A stretch of 64,000 bases of DNA from Prevotella sp. MA2016. GTDB taxonomy: Bacteria > Bacteroidota > Bacteroidia > Bacteroidales > Bacteroidaceae. The stretch is taken from assembly GCF_000619825.1 (NCBI RefSeq), contig NZ_JHUW01000006.1:496001-560000 (forward strand). Direction: 5' to 3'. The notes beneath the pieces were generated by a model that ran no database searches, was not told the origin of the DNA, and was given only the letters and a program-made list of their open reading frames with translations. Position numbers and translations under genes: made by a program. Position 1 is the first letter of the stretch; each line of letters starts with the position of its first letter. Positions 45,045 through 53,673 of this stretch are shown piece by piece.

Positions 45045-45075
45045 CAAAAATACTAAATTAAATGAAAATAACCAA
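45045..45075 (-). promoter_or_regulatory. Promoter of the GH29 operon, possibly leaderless
   Basis: On the minus strand TTG (45073-45075), 20 bases, TATTTTTG (45045-45052). Only four bases separate the box from the ATG at 45040, so the transcript probably starts at or one base before the start codon. Confidence 0.7.
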
Positions 45076-45092
45076 TAATAAAACAAAAAAAA

Positions 45093-45125
45093 TGCCCTCG
45101 CAACTATGACAATAGCCCGAGGGCA
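45093..45125 (-). terminator. Terminator after the mutarotase gene
   Basis: Arms TGCCCTCG (45093-45100) and CGAGGGCA (45118-45125), followed on the minus strand by eight T. It separates the susCD-mutarotase unit from the GH29 unit. Confidence 0.8.
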
Positions 45126-45163
45126 CGACTAACTAATCAAATTATGCTACGTCTTACTAAATC

Positions 45164-45562
45164 TTAGTCATATAAATAAAATATTCTTTTCATCATTCTC
45201 CATTTTTGTGCAGAAGTAGCACCTTTCTGACATTCTTGAAACATGGAAGTGAAGTCTTCCCATTCAGCCTGTTTCGGAAGGGTGCCCAGTTTCGCCATCG
45301 CACTTTTCCATTCAAAGTCATGTGGTGTCTCGACAATCATGAACAACTTGTTGTTGAGTATGTAGAGTTCCATCTCTAAAATGCCGATGGCACGTATGCC
45401 TGCTCTGACTTCTGGCCACGAGTTGTATCTGTTGTGCGCTTCGATATAACTGTTTATCAATTTTGGATCGTCTTTCAAATCCATAGTTTGACAATAACGT
45501 TTAACAGGTATCCCGAATTCCTTTCGTTCATAGCCTGAATATTCTTCTTCTGTTTCTTTCAT
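45164..45562 (-). CDS. L-rhamnose/L-fucose mutarotase (RhaM family)
   Basis: 132 residues. KRYCQTMDLKDDPKLINSYI, GILEMELYILNNKLFMIVET and the C-terminal FYLYD match RhaM/DUF718 aldose mutarotases of about 104 residues, here with a 20-residue N-terminal extension. It interconverts alpha and beta anomers of 6-deoxy sugars; the locus points to fucose. One base separates it from susD. Confidence 0.85.
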   Translation of the reverse strand: MKETEEEYSGYERKEFGIPVKRYCQTMDLKDDPKLINSYIEAHNRYNSWPEVRAGIRAIGILEMELYILNNKLFMIVETPHDFEWKSAMAKLGTLPKQAEWEDFTSMFQECQKGATSAQKWRMMKRIFYLYD

Positions 45563-45563
45563 A

Positions 45564-47243
45564 TCAGTTGTAACCTTCGTTCTGCTTTAGATTCTTGTTG
45601 ATGTTCAAGTCATTTTGTGGGATGGGCCAGTAACGGTTATGAGCCGACCAGGTGCGAGGTTCAAACTGATAATACCCGTTTTTATCAACAGGTGAGGCTG
45701 TGCTGCCACTACCTCGGTAGTTGGGCGCACTGGGATCGTCGGACAGTTTGACACCTGTAAAGGTGTGATTCAGCACTTCGGCGGCAATTCCCCAGCGCAG
45801 AACATCGAAATATCTGAGTCCCTCGAAGGCCAACTCTACGCGGCGTTCTTTGCGGATGGCCTGTCTAAGTTCTTCTTGACTGGCTACGTCTTCCTTCTTG
45901 ATTGCTGGCAGTTGCACACGACTGCGTATGTCGTTGATAGTCTTGTCGAGCACGTCTTGTGTTACGGCTGAAGGCTGCGACTCGTTGAGGGCCTCCACAT
46001 AGCTGAGCAATACCTCTGCATAGCGTATGATAGGTGTATATACATAGTTGTCCCACAGGTTGTCGCTATTGTCAGGGTCGGCGCCTTTCTTGGGGCAGTA
46101 GCCATTAAACAGGGTGAATTTGTTATAACTGTCGGCCGTATTCGCTCCTTGATAGCAGTTATAGATCACTCCCTTGAACTGGGTTCCTTGATAAGTGCCT
46201 AGTGGGGGCAGATAGATGGTGGCATAGAGACGTGGATCACGGTTTTGATAAGGGTCGTTTTCGTCATACAGAGGTGATTCCTCGATACTCTTTCCATCGT
46301 TGCAGAAGTAGTCTCTCACCAGTTCATTATAGGGAGCAAACTGATGCCATCCACCTAGAATCTCTGGGAATAGGTAGATATAGCGTGAGTTGGTGAACTT
46401 GTCTTTGATTCCCATGATACAGAAAATGTTTTCAGGGCTATATTCGCCGCCAGCGTAGAACAACCTTTCATAGCTCTCAGCACCGTTGCGACGATCTAAC
46501 TGGTAGATATTGGCTGTAATGAGGCGCTGATAGATATCTGCAGCCTCGGCATATTTGCTTTGAGCCAGATACACACGACCTAGCAGAGCCATAGCTGCTC
46601 CTTTTGTGAAGCGTCCATAGTCATCACCGGTATAAGCCTCTGGCAGAATGCTGATGGCTTCAGTCAGGTCTTTCTCAACTTGTGCATACACCTCTCCCTG
46701 CGAACTTTGGGCAATATTGTTGGCTTCGTCGATATTGAGAGTTTTCAGCGGCATGGGTACGTCCTTAAAATAGAAGGCCAGATTATAGAGAAAATAGGCG
46801 CGTAGGCTCTTGATTTCTGAACTCCATGCACGTTTTTTGTTTTCGTCCATGTTACAGTTCGCTACATTGTCGAGGAATGTGTTGTATTTGGCTATCTGCG
46901 TGTAGGCGTTGGCCCAGTACCAATAGATATTGCTGTTGGTGGCCACGGTGTTGCTGCTGGCCATGAGCGAGGTGAAGTTCTCTTTTTCAGTGCCATTGCC
47001 TCCGGCAAAATCCAGGTATAGCAGTCCCTGTGGCGAGTCGAAGTTGTCGTGACTCCAACCGGTCTGGAATCTGTAGCAACCCACCAATGCAAGTTTTGCA
47101 TCGTTCTCGTCTGTCCAAAAAGTGGCATCCGAGATAGCTGCTGTAGGGGCTTTGTCGAGCTTATCCGAGCAGCTGCTTAGTGTAGGTGTCAGGAGGCTGA
47201 TGGCCAATGCTGTGCACCATGTTGATATATTATTCGTTTTCAT
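45564..47243 (-). CDS. SusD/RagB family lipoprotein of the fucose locus
   Basis: 559 residues, lipobox at C25 (TLSSCSDKL). SusD-type helices (IKSLRAYFLYNLAFYFKDVP, RYAEVLLSYVEALNE) and the C-terminal segment FEGLRYFDVLRWG. Binds the fucosylated glycan at the cell surface together with the SusC protein encoded 34 bases upstream. Confidence 0.95.
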   Translation of the reverse strand: MKTNNISTWCTALAISLLTPTLSSCSDKLDKAPTAAISDATFWTDENDAKLALVGCYRFQTGWSHDNFDSPQGLLYLDFAGGNGTEKENFTSLMASSNTVATNSNIYWYWANAYTQIAKYNTFLDNVANCNMDENKKRAWSSEIKSLRAYFLYNLAFYFKDVPMPLKTLNIDEANNIAQSSQGEVYAQVEKDLTEAISILPEAYTGDDYGRFTKGAAMALLGRVYLAQSKYAEAADIYQRLITANIYQLDRRNGAESYERLFYAGGEYSPENIFCIMGIKDKFTNSRYIYLFPEILGGWHQFAPYNELVRDYFCNDGKSIEESPLYDENDPYQNRDPRLYATIYLPPLGTYQGTQFKGVIYNCYQGANTADSYNKFTLFNGYCPKKGADPDNSDNLWDNYVYTPIIRYAEVLLSYVEALNESQPSAVTQDVLDKTINDIRSRVQLPAIKKEDVASQEELRQAIRKERRVELAFEGLRYFDVLRWGIAAEVLNHTFTGVKLSDDPSAPNYRGSGSTASPVDKNGYYQFEPRTWSAHNRYWPIPQNDLNINKNLKQNEGYN

Positions 47244-47277
47244 ATTATTTGCGTTTATTATATGATACTATGGAAAA

Positions 47278-50200
47278 TTAGAATTTTACGTTCACACCAA
47301 ATGAATATATTCTGTTTACTGGGTAATATGATGGTGAATCACCAGTCCCGATTTCGTTCTCAGGATCCCAGCCTTTGTAGAAACTGTTGAAGGTGATAAG
47401 ATTCTGACCGCTTACGAACACACGCAGGTTCTGGATGCCTAGTTTGCTAACAACTTCTTTAGGTAGCGTGTAACCCAATTGCAGATTCTTCAGACGTAAG
47501 AAACTGGCATCGCGCACCCAATAGTCGGAAACCTGTAGGTTGGTATTGTTCATGTTCAGTGTCTCCAGTCTTGGATATTCTGCCCACTTGTCAGGGGTCT
47601 CCTCTGTCCAGCAGTTGTCGGCTTGCCAACGCTGAATCTGGCCACCATTGTAGAATGCGTAGGCCATATACGAACCAATCAGTCGCTTGTGACCGCCTAA
47701 TCCCTGCATCAGCATCGAAAAGTCAAAGCCTTTGTAGTTGGCTGTAACTGTCATACCATAGTAGAATTTTGGGGTTGTACTACCCAGAACCTTACGATCG
47801 TTGTTGGCGTCAACTTTATTGTCTCCGTTCTGATCTTTGTATTTCACGTAACCAGGCTTGATATCTGACTTTCCAACGAGTTGCTCTGGGGCCTTTTCTA
47901 TCTCGTTTTGATCTACGAAAAGACCATCGGTTTCATAGCCATAGATGATGCCAAGAGGCTGGCCTACGATGCGGTTGTTGTTGATTTCCTCGGTGGCGCC
48001 GTTCGACAGTTTCTCTACGGCATTCTTCACCCATGTGAAGTTGGGGGAGATGCTGAATCGGAAGTCGTTGCCAATCTTACCATTGTAGGTCAGCGTAATC
48101 TCGATACCTTTATTTGATACGGCTCCTACGTTCGACTGTCCTACACTTCGACCTATCAGACTGGTCACTTCGACAGGTGCCAGAATGTCAGAGGTGTATT
48201 TGTTGAAATAGTCGATGGTACCTGTGAGAGAACTGTTCCAAAGAGCGAAGTCGATACCGAAATCGGTGATGGTTGTCTTCTCCCATGTAATATCTGGATT
48301 GTTGTAGGAAGCCATATAGACACCCGACTGATAGTTGGTAGGATTGCCCAAAGGTGCATCATGACCTAATGAATAAGTCTGTTGATAGGGATATACACCA
48401 ATGTTTTGGTTGCCCAATACACCGTATGAGAGGCGCAACTTGAGGTTGTTTACTATCTCGCTGATAGACGAGCTCTTCCAGAATTCCTCTTCTGTGACGC
48501 GCCAACCTGCTGAAACAGATGGGAACAGGCCCCAGCGCTTATTGTTGGCAAAACGCGACGAACCATCGTAGCGTAGATTAGCTTCCAAAAGATAGCGGTC
48601 CTTGAATGCGTAGTTGATACGGCCAAAGAACGACATTAGTGCCCACTCTGAGAGCGAACTGTTGTTGTTGGCTGTAGCACTGCTGCCTGCTGAGAGTTCG
48701 TAGAGGTTGTTGTTGGGGAATGTGTTTCGACTGCCGCTCAAGTATTTGTTTACAGCATTTTCAAGTGACGAACCGGCTAGGATTTTAAAGTCGTGTCCTT
48801 TAATATTGCGTTCGTAGGTAATCAGTCCTTCGAGTGTGGTGTAGGTGTTGTCGGCACTTCCCATGGAGAGTGATGCTGGACCAACAGTTTTCGTGTCCGA
48901 GAAATAGGTGTTGGCACGGAATGACTTGTCGCTGCTGTTATAGAAAGTGACACCAGCCTTACTTGTCAGTTTCAGACCTTTGATGGGGGTGTCCCATATC
49001 AGCTGCCCTGATGCACTCATATTCTTACTTATATTGTTTACAAACGATTCACTGGCCAGCCAGGCCTCGGGGCTGTAGTTGTCTTGATAGCCAAAGCTGC
49101 CATCTGATTTCTGTCCTGCATAGATGGCGCCTTCTCGCACGGCATAGCCGATGATGCCATCGATGCTTGATGGGTCTCCGGTAGGGGCTTTGTATTTATT
49201 CCAATACGAGTTGAAGTTGATGTTCATAGTGAGGCGCTTGGACAGGTTGCTGTTAAGTGAAAACAATGCTGTGACACGTTCGTTGGAAGTCTCTGCTGTC
49301 AAACCGTCCTGATGGCGGTAACCCACAGACAAGTTGTACTTTGTGCTGGCATTGCCACCTTGAACGCTGATATTGTGCTGGTGCTGGAATCCAGAACCCG
49401 ATTCCAATAACCACTTCAGATGGTTTACATTGGGATAATTGTCGGGATCGGTGCCATTTTTGAATTTTTCGATTTGATCTTGGCTGTAAGCCTCCTGACG
49501 CCCCATGTTACGCATGGCCATATTATAATAGGTGGCATACTCTGCTGATGAAAGGAATTCAGGCAGTTCAGTAGCGCTTTGCCAACCGAAGTTGTTGTTG
49601 TATGAAACGGTGATTTTACCTTCAGTACCTTTCTTTGTCTCAATCAGTATCACACCGTTGGCAGCACGGTTGCCATAGATAGAGGCCGATGCGGCATCTT
49701 TCAGGAATGAGATGCTCTGGATGTCGCTAGGATCTACATCATCGATATTGCCCGATAGTCCATCGATGAGCACTAAAGGGTCGTTGCCGGCGCTCGAGAA
49801 AGTTCCAGTACCGCGAATCTTTACAGTGGCGCCAGCGCCAGGACGACCTGAGTTTTGCAGAACACTTAGACCTGGAGCCAGTCCGGCCAGTGCTTGTGCA
49901 GTACTCATCACAGGCTTATTGGCCAAGTCTTCTGCCGATACACTCGACACAGAACCTGTCAGGTTCACCTTCTTCTGTGTACCATAGCCTACTACTACGA
50001 GTTCTTCCAGCAGACTGGCGTCTTCGGTCATGGTCACGTTGATGATGGTCTTGCCTTTCACGGCTATGCGCTGTGACTTATAGCCGATGTAGGAGAAGTC
50101 CAGATAGTCGTTACTACCTGCCGTGATACTAAAACGTCCGTTCAGGTCGGAAACTGTGCCGTTTCTACTACCACTTTTTTGGATCGATACACCAATCAGA

Positions 50201-50340
50201 GGATTCCCTTGGTGGTCGGTCACTAAGCCGTTAATAGTTGTCCCAGTCTGAGCCATACCCATATTGCTCAGGGTGAGTAGGAGCAAAACCAGCATTGTTC
50301 TGGCCAAATGCTCAGTAAATTCTTTTAGTTTCTTTGTCAT
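47278..50340 (-). CDS. SusC/RagA family TonB-linked protein of the fucose locus
   Basis: 1020 residues. Signal peptide, N-terminal CarboxypepD_reg-like domain (INGLVTDHQGNPLIGVSIQK), plug with LLEELVVVGYGTQKKVNLTG and a barrel ending YSFGVNVKF. TonB-dependent import of oligosaccharide. First gene of the unit; its -7 box TATTTTTG lies at 50381-50388 with no TTG at the right spacing, consistent with dependence on the AraC protein. Confidence 0.96.
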   Translation of the reverse strand: MTKKLKEFTEHLARTMLVLLLLTLSNMGMAQTGTTINGLVTDHQGNPLIGVSIQKSGSRNGTVSDLNGRFSITAGSNDYLDFSYIGYKSQRIAVKGKTIINVTMTEDASLLEELVVVGYGTQKKVNLTGSVSSVSAEDLANKPVMSTAQALAGLAPGLSVLQNSGRPGAGATVKIRGTGTFSSAGNDPLVLIDGLSGNIDDVDPSDIQSISFLKDAASASIYGNRAANGVILIETKKGTEGKITVSYNNNFGWQSATELPEFLSSAEYATYYNMAMRNMGRQEAYSQDQIEKFKNGTDPDNYPNVNHLKWLLESGSGFQHQHNISVQGGNASTKYNLSVGYRHQDGLTAETSNERVTALFSLNSNLSKRLTMNINFNSYWNKYKAPTGDPSSIDGIIGYAVREGAIYAGQKSDGSFGYQDNYSPEAWLASESFVNNISKNMSASGQLIWDTPIKGLKLTSKAGVTFYNSSDKSFRANTYFSDTKTVGPASLSMGSADNTYTTLEGLITYERNIKGHDFKILAGSSLENAVNKYLSGSRNTFPNNNLYELSAGSSATANNNSSLSEWALMSFFGRINYAFKDRYLLEANLRYDGSSRFANNKRWGLFPSVSAGWRVTEEEFWKSSSISEIVNNLKLRLSYGVLGNQNIGVYPYQQTYSLGHDAPLGNPTNYQSGVYMASYNNPDITWEKTTITDFGIDFALWNSSLTGTIDYFNKYTSDILAPVEVTSLIGRSVGQSNVGAVSNKGIEITLTYNGKIGNDFRFSISPNFTWVKNAVEKLSNGATEEINNNRIVGQPLGIIYGYETDGLFVDQNEIEKAPEQLVGKSDIKPGYVKYKDQNGDNKVDANNDRKVLGSTTPKFYYGMTVTANYKGFDFSMLMQGLGGHKRLIGSYMAYAFYNGGQIQRWQADNCWTEETPDKWAEYPRLETLNMNNTNLQVSDYWVRDASFLRLKNLQLGYTLPKEVVSKLGIQNLRVFVSGQNLITFNSFYKGWDPENEIGTGDSPSYYPVNRIYSFGVNVKF

Positions 50341-50435
50341 AATAAAAAAGTTATTTATAGAATTTGGTAAAAACTTAGCGCAAAAATAGTGTGCTTTGTT
50401 CGGATTGTGGCTATGTTTTATCGATAGAAAATGGT

Positions 50436-50471
50436 AAAATATCGATGCCTACAATAAATAGTCGATATTTT
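50436..50471. promoter_or_regulatory. Candidate AraC operator in the susC-araC gap
   Basis: Perfect 10-bp arms AAAATATCGA (50436-50445) and TCGATATTTT (50462-50471). Two further TTTTATCGAT half-sites lie at about 50417-50426 and 50510-50519. They sit 48-145 bases before the susC -7 box, where an activator would bind. Confidence 0.55.
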
Positions 50472-50627
50472 GCTATCTGTTATTGTTTTAAATGTGTTTT
50501 GAATGGTATTTTATCGATGTGACGTGTGAGAATGGTGTGCATTTTGGCTGTTGGTTTCATAAAAAATCGATTTTTAGTTGGTTGGTTGAAAATAAATGTG
50601 TTTCTTTGCAGTCAAAAGGAATAAACT

Positions 50628-51485
50628 ATGTATATAACTGTTGATAAACTGCATCTCCTTACCCTTCATGTAGGGTATGCCCAGCATTTGGGAGATTGGA
50701 ATTGGAAAAGAGTACGAAGCCCCTTCGCACGGCTCTATTATGTCACTGATGGTGTGGCGCAGATAGAGATGGCATCGGGTATCTATACCCTTTTACCCCA
50801 CCGCTTGTATCTGATTCCTGCTTTCACTGAGCATAATTGTATTTGCAATTCTGTGTTTAAACACTATTATATTCATATTTACGAAGAGATGCAGGGAGAC
50901 TCGGGGGGGCTGGAAGAATACGACTTTCCTGTTGAGGTTGAGGCTGCTGCTTATGATTTGGATCTTTTTAAGAGGTTATGTTATATTAATCCATTTCTCA
51001 AGTTGCCTGAGTCTAATCCTGACTCTTATGACAATCACCAATCGCTCATCGGCAATATTCAGTTAAACCAGCGCCGTCCGTTTTGTGACAAGTTAGAGTC
51101 ATGTGGTATTCTTTATATTCTGTTATCTCACTTTATGAAGTATGCCACTCCAAAGACAGAGGTGAAAGATAGCCGTATCCATCAGATGTTGGCTTATATT
51201 AGAAAGAATATTCATCTTCGTTTGGATATAGATGTGTTAGCTGATAAGGCTTGCATGTCGAAAGATCATTTTATCCGTGTGTTCAAGAGAGAGATGGGTG
51301 AAACCCCCAATGTGTATGTCACGAAGAAGAAAATGGAGAAAGCCGAACTTCTGTTGGTCACCTCCGATTTGTCTGTTAAGCAGGTGGCTGATTCTTTGGG
51401 GTATGAAGATTATTCGTATTTCAACAAGTTGTTTAAGAAGAATGCTGGTGTAACGCCCCAGCAATATCGGATGAATCACTCTTAG
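50628..51485 (+). CDS. AraC-family transcriptional regulator
   Basis: 285 residues. N-terminal cupin-like sensor (RSPFARLYYVTDGVAQIEMA, then LYLIPAFTEHNC), C-terminal double helix-turn-helix (about 190-285: IDVLADKACMSKDHFIRVFK and SVKQVADSLGYEDYSYFNKL). Divergent from susC, so likely the sugar-responsive activator of the fucose locus. The sensor's ligand (L-fucose or a derivative) is inferred only. Confidence 0.92.
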   Translation: MYITVDKLHLLTLHVGYAQHLGDWNWKRVRSPFARLYYVTDGVAQIEMASGIYTLLPHRLYLIPAFTEHNCICNSVFKHYYIHIYEEMQGDSGGLEEYDFPVEVEAAAYDLDLFKRLCYINPFLKLPESNPDSYDNHQSLIGNIQLNQRRPFCDKLESCGILYILLSHFMKYATPKTEVKDSRIHQMLAYIRKNIHLRLDIDVLADKACMSKDHFIRVFKREMGETPNVYVTKKKMEKAELLLVTSDLSVKQVADSLGYEDYSYFNKLFKKNAGVTPQQYRMNHS

Positions 51486-51489
51486 AACA

Positions 51490-52278
51490 TTACGGTTCGT
51501 AAGCTTCGCGTGTCATTTCTACAGCGATGGTTTCTTGGTTGAAACGGCTGAAGGGGTAATACTCCAGGCCGTTGTGCGGCCCTTGATCACCCCACGAGTT
51601 TTTCATGATAAAGTAGCGCTCGCCATCCTCATCGTGAGCCAGACCAACGATGGTCATGGCATGGCTCTCATCCTCCCAGCACACGCCATGGTGGTTACGC
51701 ACAGCGCGTTCGGTCTTGACCAGTAGCGAGTCCATCGGTATGTTCAGATAGCGTTCGTGGGTCCAGTTGTCGGGGATATCCAGCTCGGTTTCCTGGTTGT
51801 AGGGTAGTGCATCGTTGCTCATCAGTGCAATGTATTCGCCAGGCTTGCACACGCTGCGAGCAAACTCCTGTGGGGTGTATTGTGCCCCCAACATAAACAC
51901 CCATTTTGGTGCTGGCGCATCTGACTTGCGCATAGCATCGTAGCCGCAGATGCCGTATTTCTCTAACATCGTAATCAGGGTGGTGGGCTCGCCACGCTTC
52001 GATGCAGGGCAGTCTTTCTCCTGGGCTATCATCTGCTCTATATAATAAGGTGAAAGGTTGACTGAGTCACCCCATCTGAGATGTTCTGTCTCGATAGCTG
52101 CCAGCATGGCGTATATCCAGCATGTCTGGCTCTGTCCCTGATTTTTGATAGGTGTCATACGGTTCAGCACATCGGTGGTGAAGTGCTTGCCCTCAGGGGT
52201 ATAATTGCTTGTCTGGTGCGCGCATCCACTCACCAGTATAGCCAAACATGTGCTGTATGCTATCTTTTTTAGTTTCAC
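51490..52278 (-). CDS. C1 (papain) family cysteine peptidase, lipoprotein
   Basis: 262 residues from a GTG start: VKLKKIAYSTCLAILVSGC is a good lipoprotein signal. Active site Q/C in IKNQGQSQTCWIYAMLAAIE, His in ESHAMTIVGLAHD, Asn in IMKNSWGDQG. Resembles bleomycin-hydrolase-like C1 peptidases common in gut Bacteroidales. ATG starts at 52305 or beyond lie upstream of the predicted transcription start, so the GTG is preferred. Confidence 0.85.
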   Translation of the reverse strand: MKLKKIAYSTCLAILVSGCAHQTSNYTPEGKHFTTDVLNRMTPIKNQGQSQTCWIYAMLAAIETEHLRWGDSVNLSPYYIEQMIAQEKDCPASKRGEPTTLITMLEKYGICGYDAMRKSDAPAPKWVFMLGAQYTPQEFARSVCKPGEYIALMSNDALPYNQETELDIPDNWTHERYLNIPMDSLLVKTERAVRNHHGVCWEDESHAMTIVGLAHDEDGERYFIMKNSWGDQGPHNGLEYYPFSRFNQETIAVEMTREAYEP

Positions 52279-52282
52279 GCCG

Positions 52283-52350
52283 CAAAGATAATAATTAATG
52301 CGCATAATACCAAATAAATTTGGTAATTTCAGAATAAGTTTGTACCTTTG
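52283..52350. promoter_or_regulatory. Divergent promoters with central palindrome
   Basis: Minus strand: TTG (52311-52313), 20 bases, TATCTTTG (52283-52290). Plus strand: TTG (52320-52322), 20 bases, TACCTTTG (52343-52350). The perfect palindrome TACCAAATAAATTTGGTA (52308-52325) covers both -33 boxes, so one repressor could shut both genes. Confidence 0.7.
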
Positions 52351-52368
52351 CAACCTCATTCAGAAAAT

Positions 52369-52986
52369 ATGCATATCGCAGTAGCAGGAAATATAGGCAG
52401 TGGTAAGTCCACACTTACACGACTCCTGGCCCGTCATTACGGCTGGGAGGCGCGCTTCGAGGCTGTGGAGCATAACCCCTATCTCGAAGATTACTATCGC
52501 GATATCCATCGCTGGTCGTTCAATATGGAGGTGTATTTCCTCAAAGAGCGTTTTCGTGATCTTATCGCTATCTCGCAAGCCGACCATACGATTATTCAAG
52601 ATCGCACCATCTACGAGGGCGTGTATGTGTTTATGGCTAACAATCGCGATATGGGCAACCTGTCGGAGCGTGATTTTGAGACCTACATGGAGTTATTCGA
52701 GCAGATGATGACAGTGGTGAAAGTGCCTGATCTGATGATTTATCTGCGTGCCTCGGTGCCCCATCTGGTAAGTAATATCCAGAAACGTGGACGTGACTAT
52801 GAGCAGACGATGCAGCTGGAGTATCTGCAGAACCTGAATAATCGTTACGACGATTTCATTCAGCACAAGTACCCCGGTCGCGTGATTACCATCGAGAAAG
52901 ACGAACTCGACTTTCTTAATGTCCCCAAGGACCTCTCTGGCATTATCGACAAAATTGATGCCGAACTTTTCGGCCTCTTCTCTTAA
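52369..52986 (+). CDS. Deoxynucleoside kinase, copy 1
   Basis: 205 residues from MHIAVAGNIGSGKSTLTRLL. P-loop GNIGSGKST (8-16), ERFRD near 61 and QDRTIYEG near 77, and lid-like RGRDYEQTMQ. Phosphorylates deoxyadenosine/deoxyguanosine or related nucleosides for salvage. The longer frame starts with TTG inside the promoter box and is rejected. Followed by a paralogue, suggesting a dAK/dGK pair of different specificity. Confidence 0.92.
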   Translation: MHIAVAGNIGSGKSTLTRLLARHYGWEARFEAVEHNPYLEDYYRDIHRWSFNMEVYFLKERFRDLIAISQADHTIIQDRTIYEGVYVFMANNRDMGNLSERDFETYMELFEQMMTVVKVPDLMIYLRASVPHLVSNIQKRGRDYEQTMQLEYLQNLNNRYDDFIQHKYPGRVITIEKDELDFLNVPKDLSGIIDKIDAELFGLFS

Positions 52987-53022
52987 TAATCAATTGTCAA
53001 TTATTAATAATCAATTGGAAAT

Positions 53023-53643
53023 ATGCACATTGCAGTAGCAGGAAACATAGGCAGTGGTAAGACCACTCTTACGAAGTTGTTGGCCCATCGTTATGGATGG
53101 ATTCCACGTTTCGAACCGGTCGATAATAATCCATATCTGGCTGATTTCTACGCAGATATGCCACGCTGGTCGTTCAATCTCCAGATTTATTTCCTCAATA
53201 AACGATTCAAGGAGGTGGTAGAGATTTCGCAGTCTAGTGAGACCATCATCCAGGATCGTACTATCTTTGAGGATGCTTGCATCTTTGCACCCAACCTGCA
53301 TGGACAGGGCATGATGAGCGATCGTGATTTTGCTAATTATACCGACTTGTTTAATCTGATGATGTCACTTGTCAAACTCCCCGATCTCATGATCTATATT
53401 CGATCTAGCATCCCCACACTGGTGGCTCAGATACAGAAGCGAGGCCGTGAGTATGAGCAGACTATGCGACTCGACTATCTGCAGGGACTGGAAAAACGCT
53501 ATGACGACTGGATTGCTGGCTACAAGGGCCCGCTCATCATTATCGATGGCGATCACTGTAAGTTTGGCGATCGTTCTGAGGATTTTCAGCAGGTGTGCGA
53601 TATGATTGATGCCAAACTCTTTGGACTTTTTCCCTTGGATTGA
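53023..53643 (+). CDS. Deoxynucleoside kinase, copy 2
   Basis: 206 residues, close paralogue of the preceding gene: MHIAVAGNIGSGKTTLTKLL, P-loop GNIGSGKTT, NKRFKEVVEI, QDRTIFED and RGREYEQTMR. The C-termini differ (IDGDHCKFGDRSEDFQ against IEKDELDFLNVPKDL), so substrate choice or regulation may differ. The 36-base gap holds two copies of TAATAATCAATTG. Confidence 0.92.
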   Translation: MHIAVAGNIGSGKTTLTKLLAHRYGWIPRFEPVDNNPYLADFYADMPRWSFNLQIYFLNKRFKEVVEISQSSETIIQDRTIFEDACIFAPNLHGQGMMSDRDFANYTDLFNLMMSLVKLPDLMIYIRSSIPTLVAQIQKRGREYEQTMRLDYLQGLEKRYDDWIAGYKGPLIIIDGDHCKFGDRSEDFQQVCDMIDAKLFGLFPLD

Positions 53644-53673
53644 AAGGTTGAAGAATTGAAAAATTGAAGTTAG

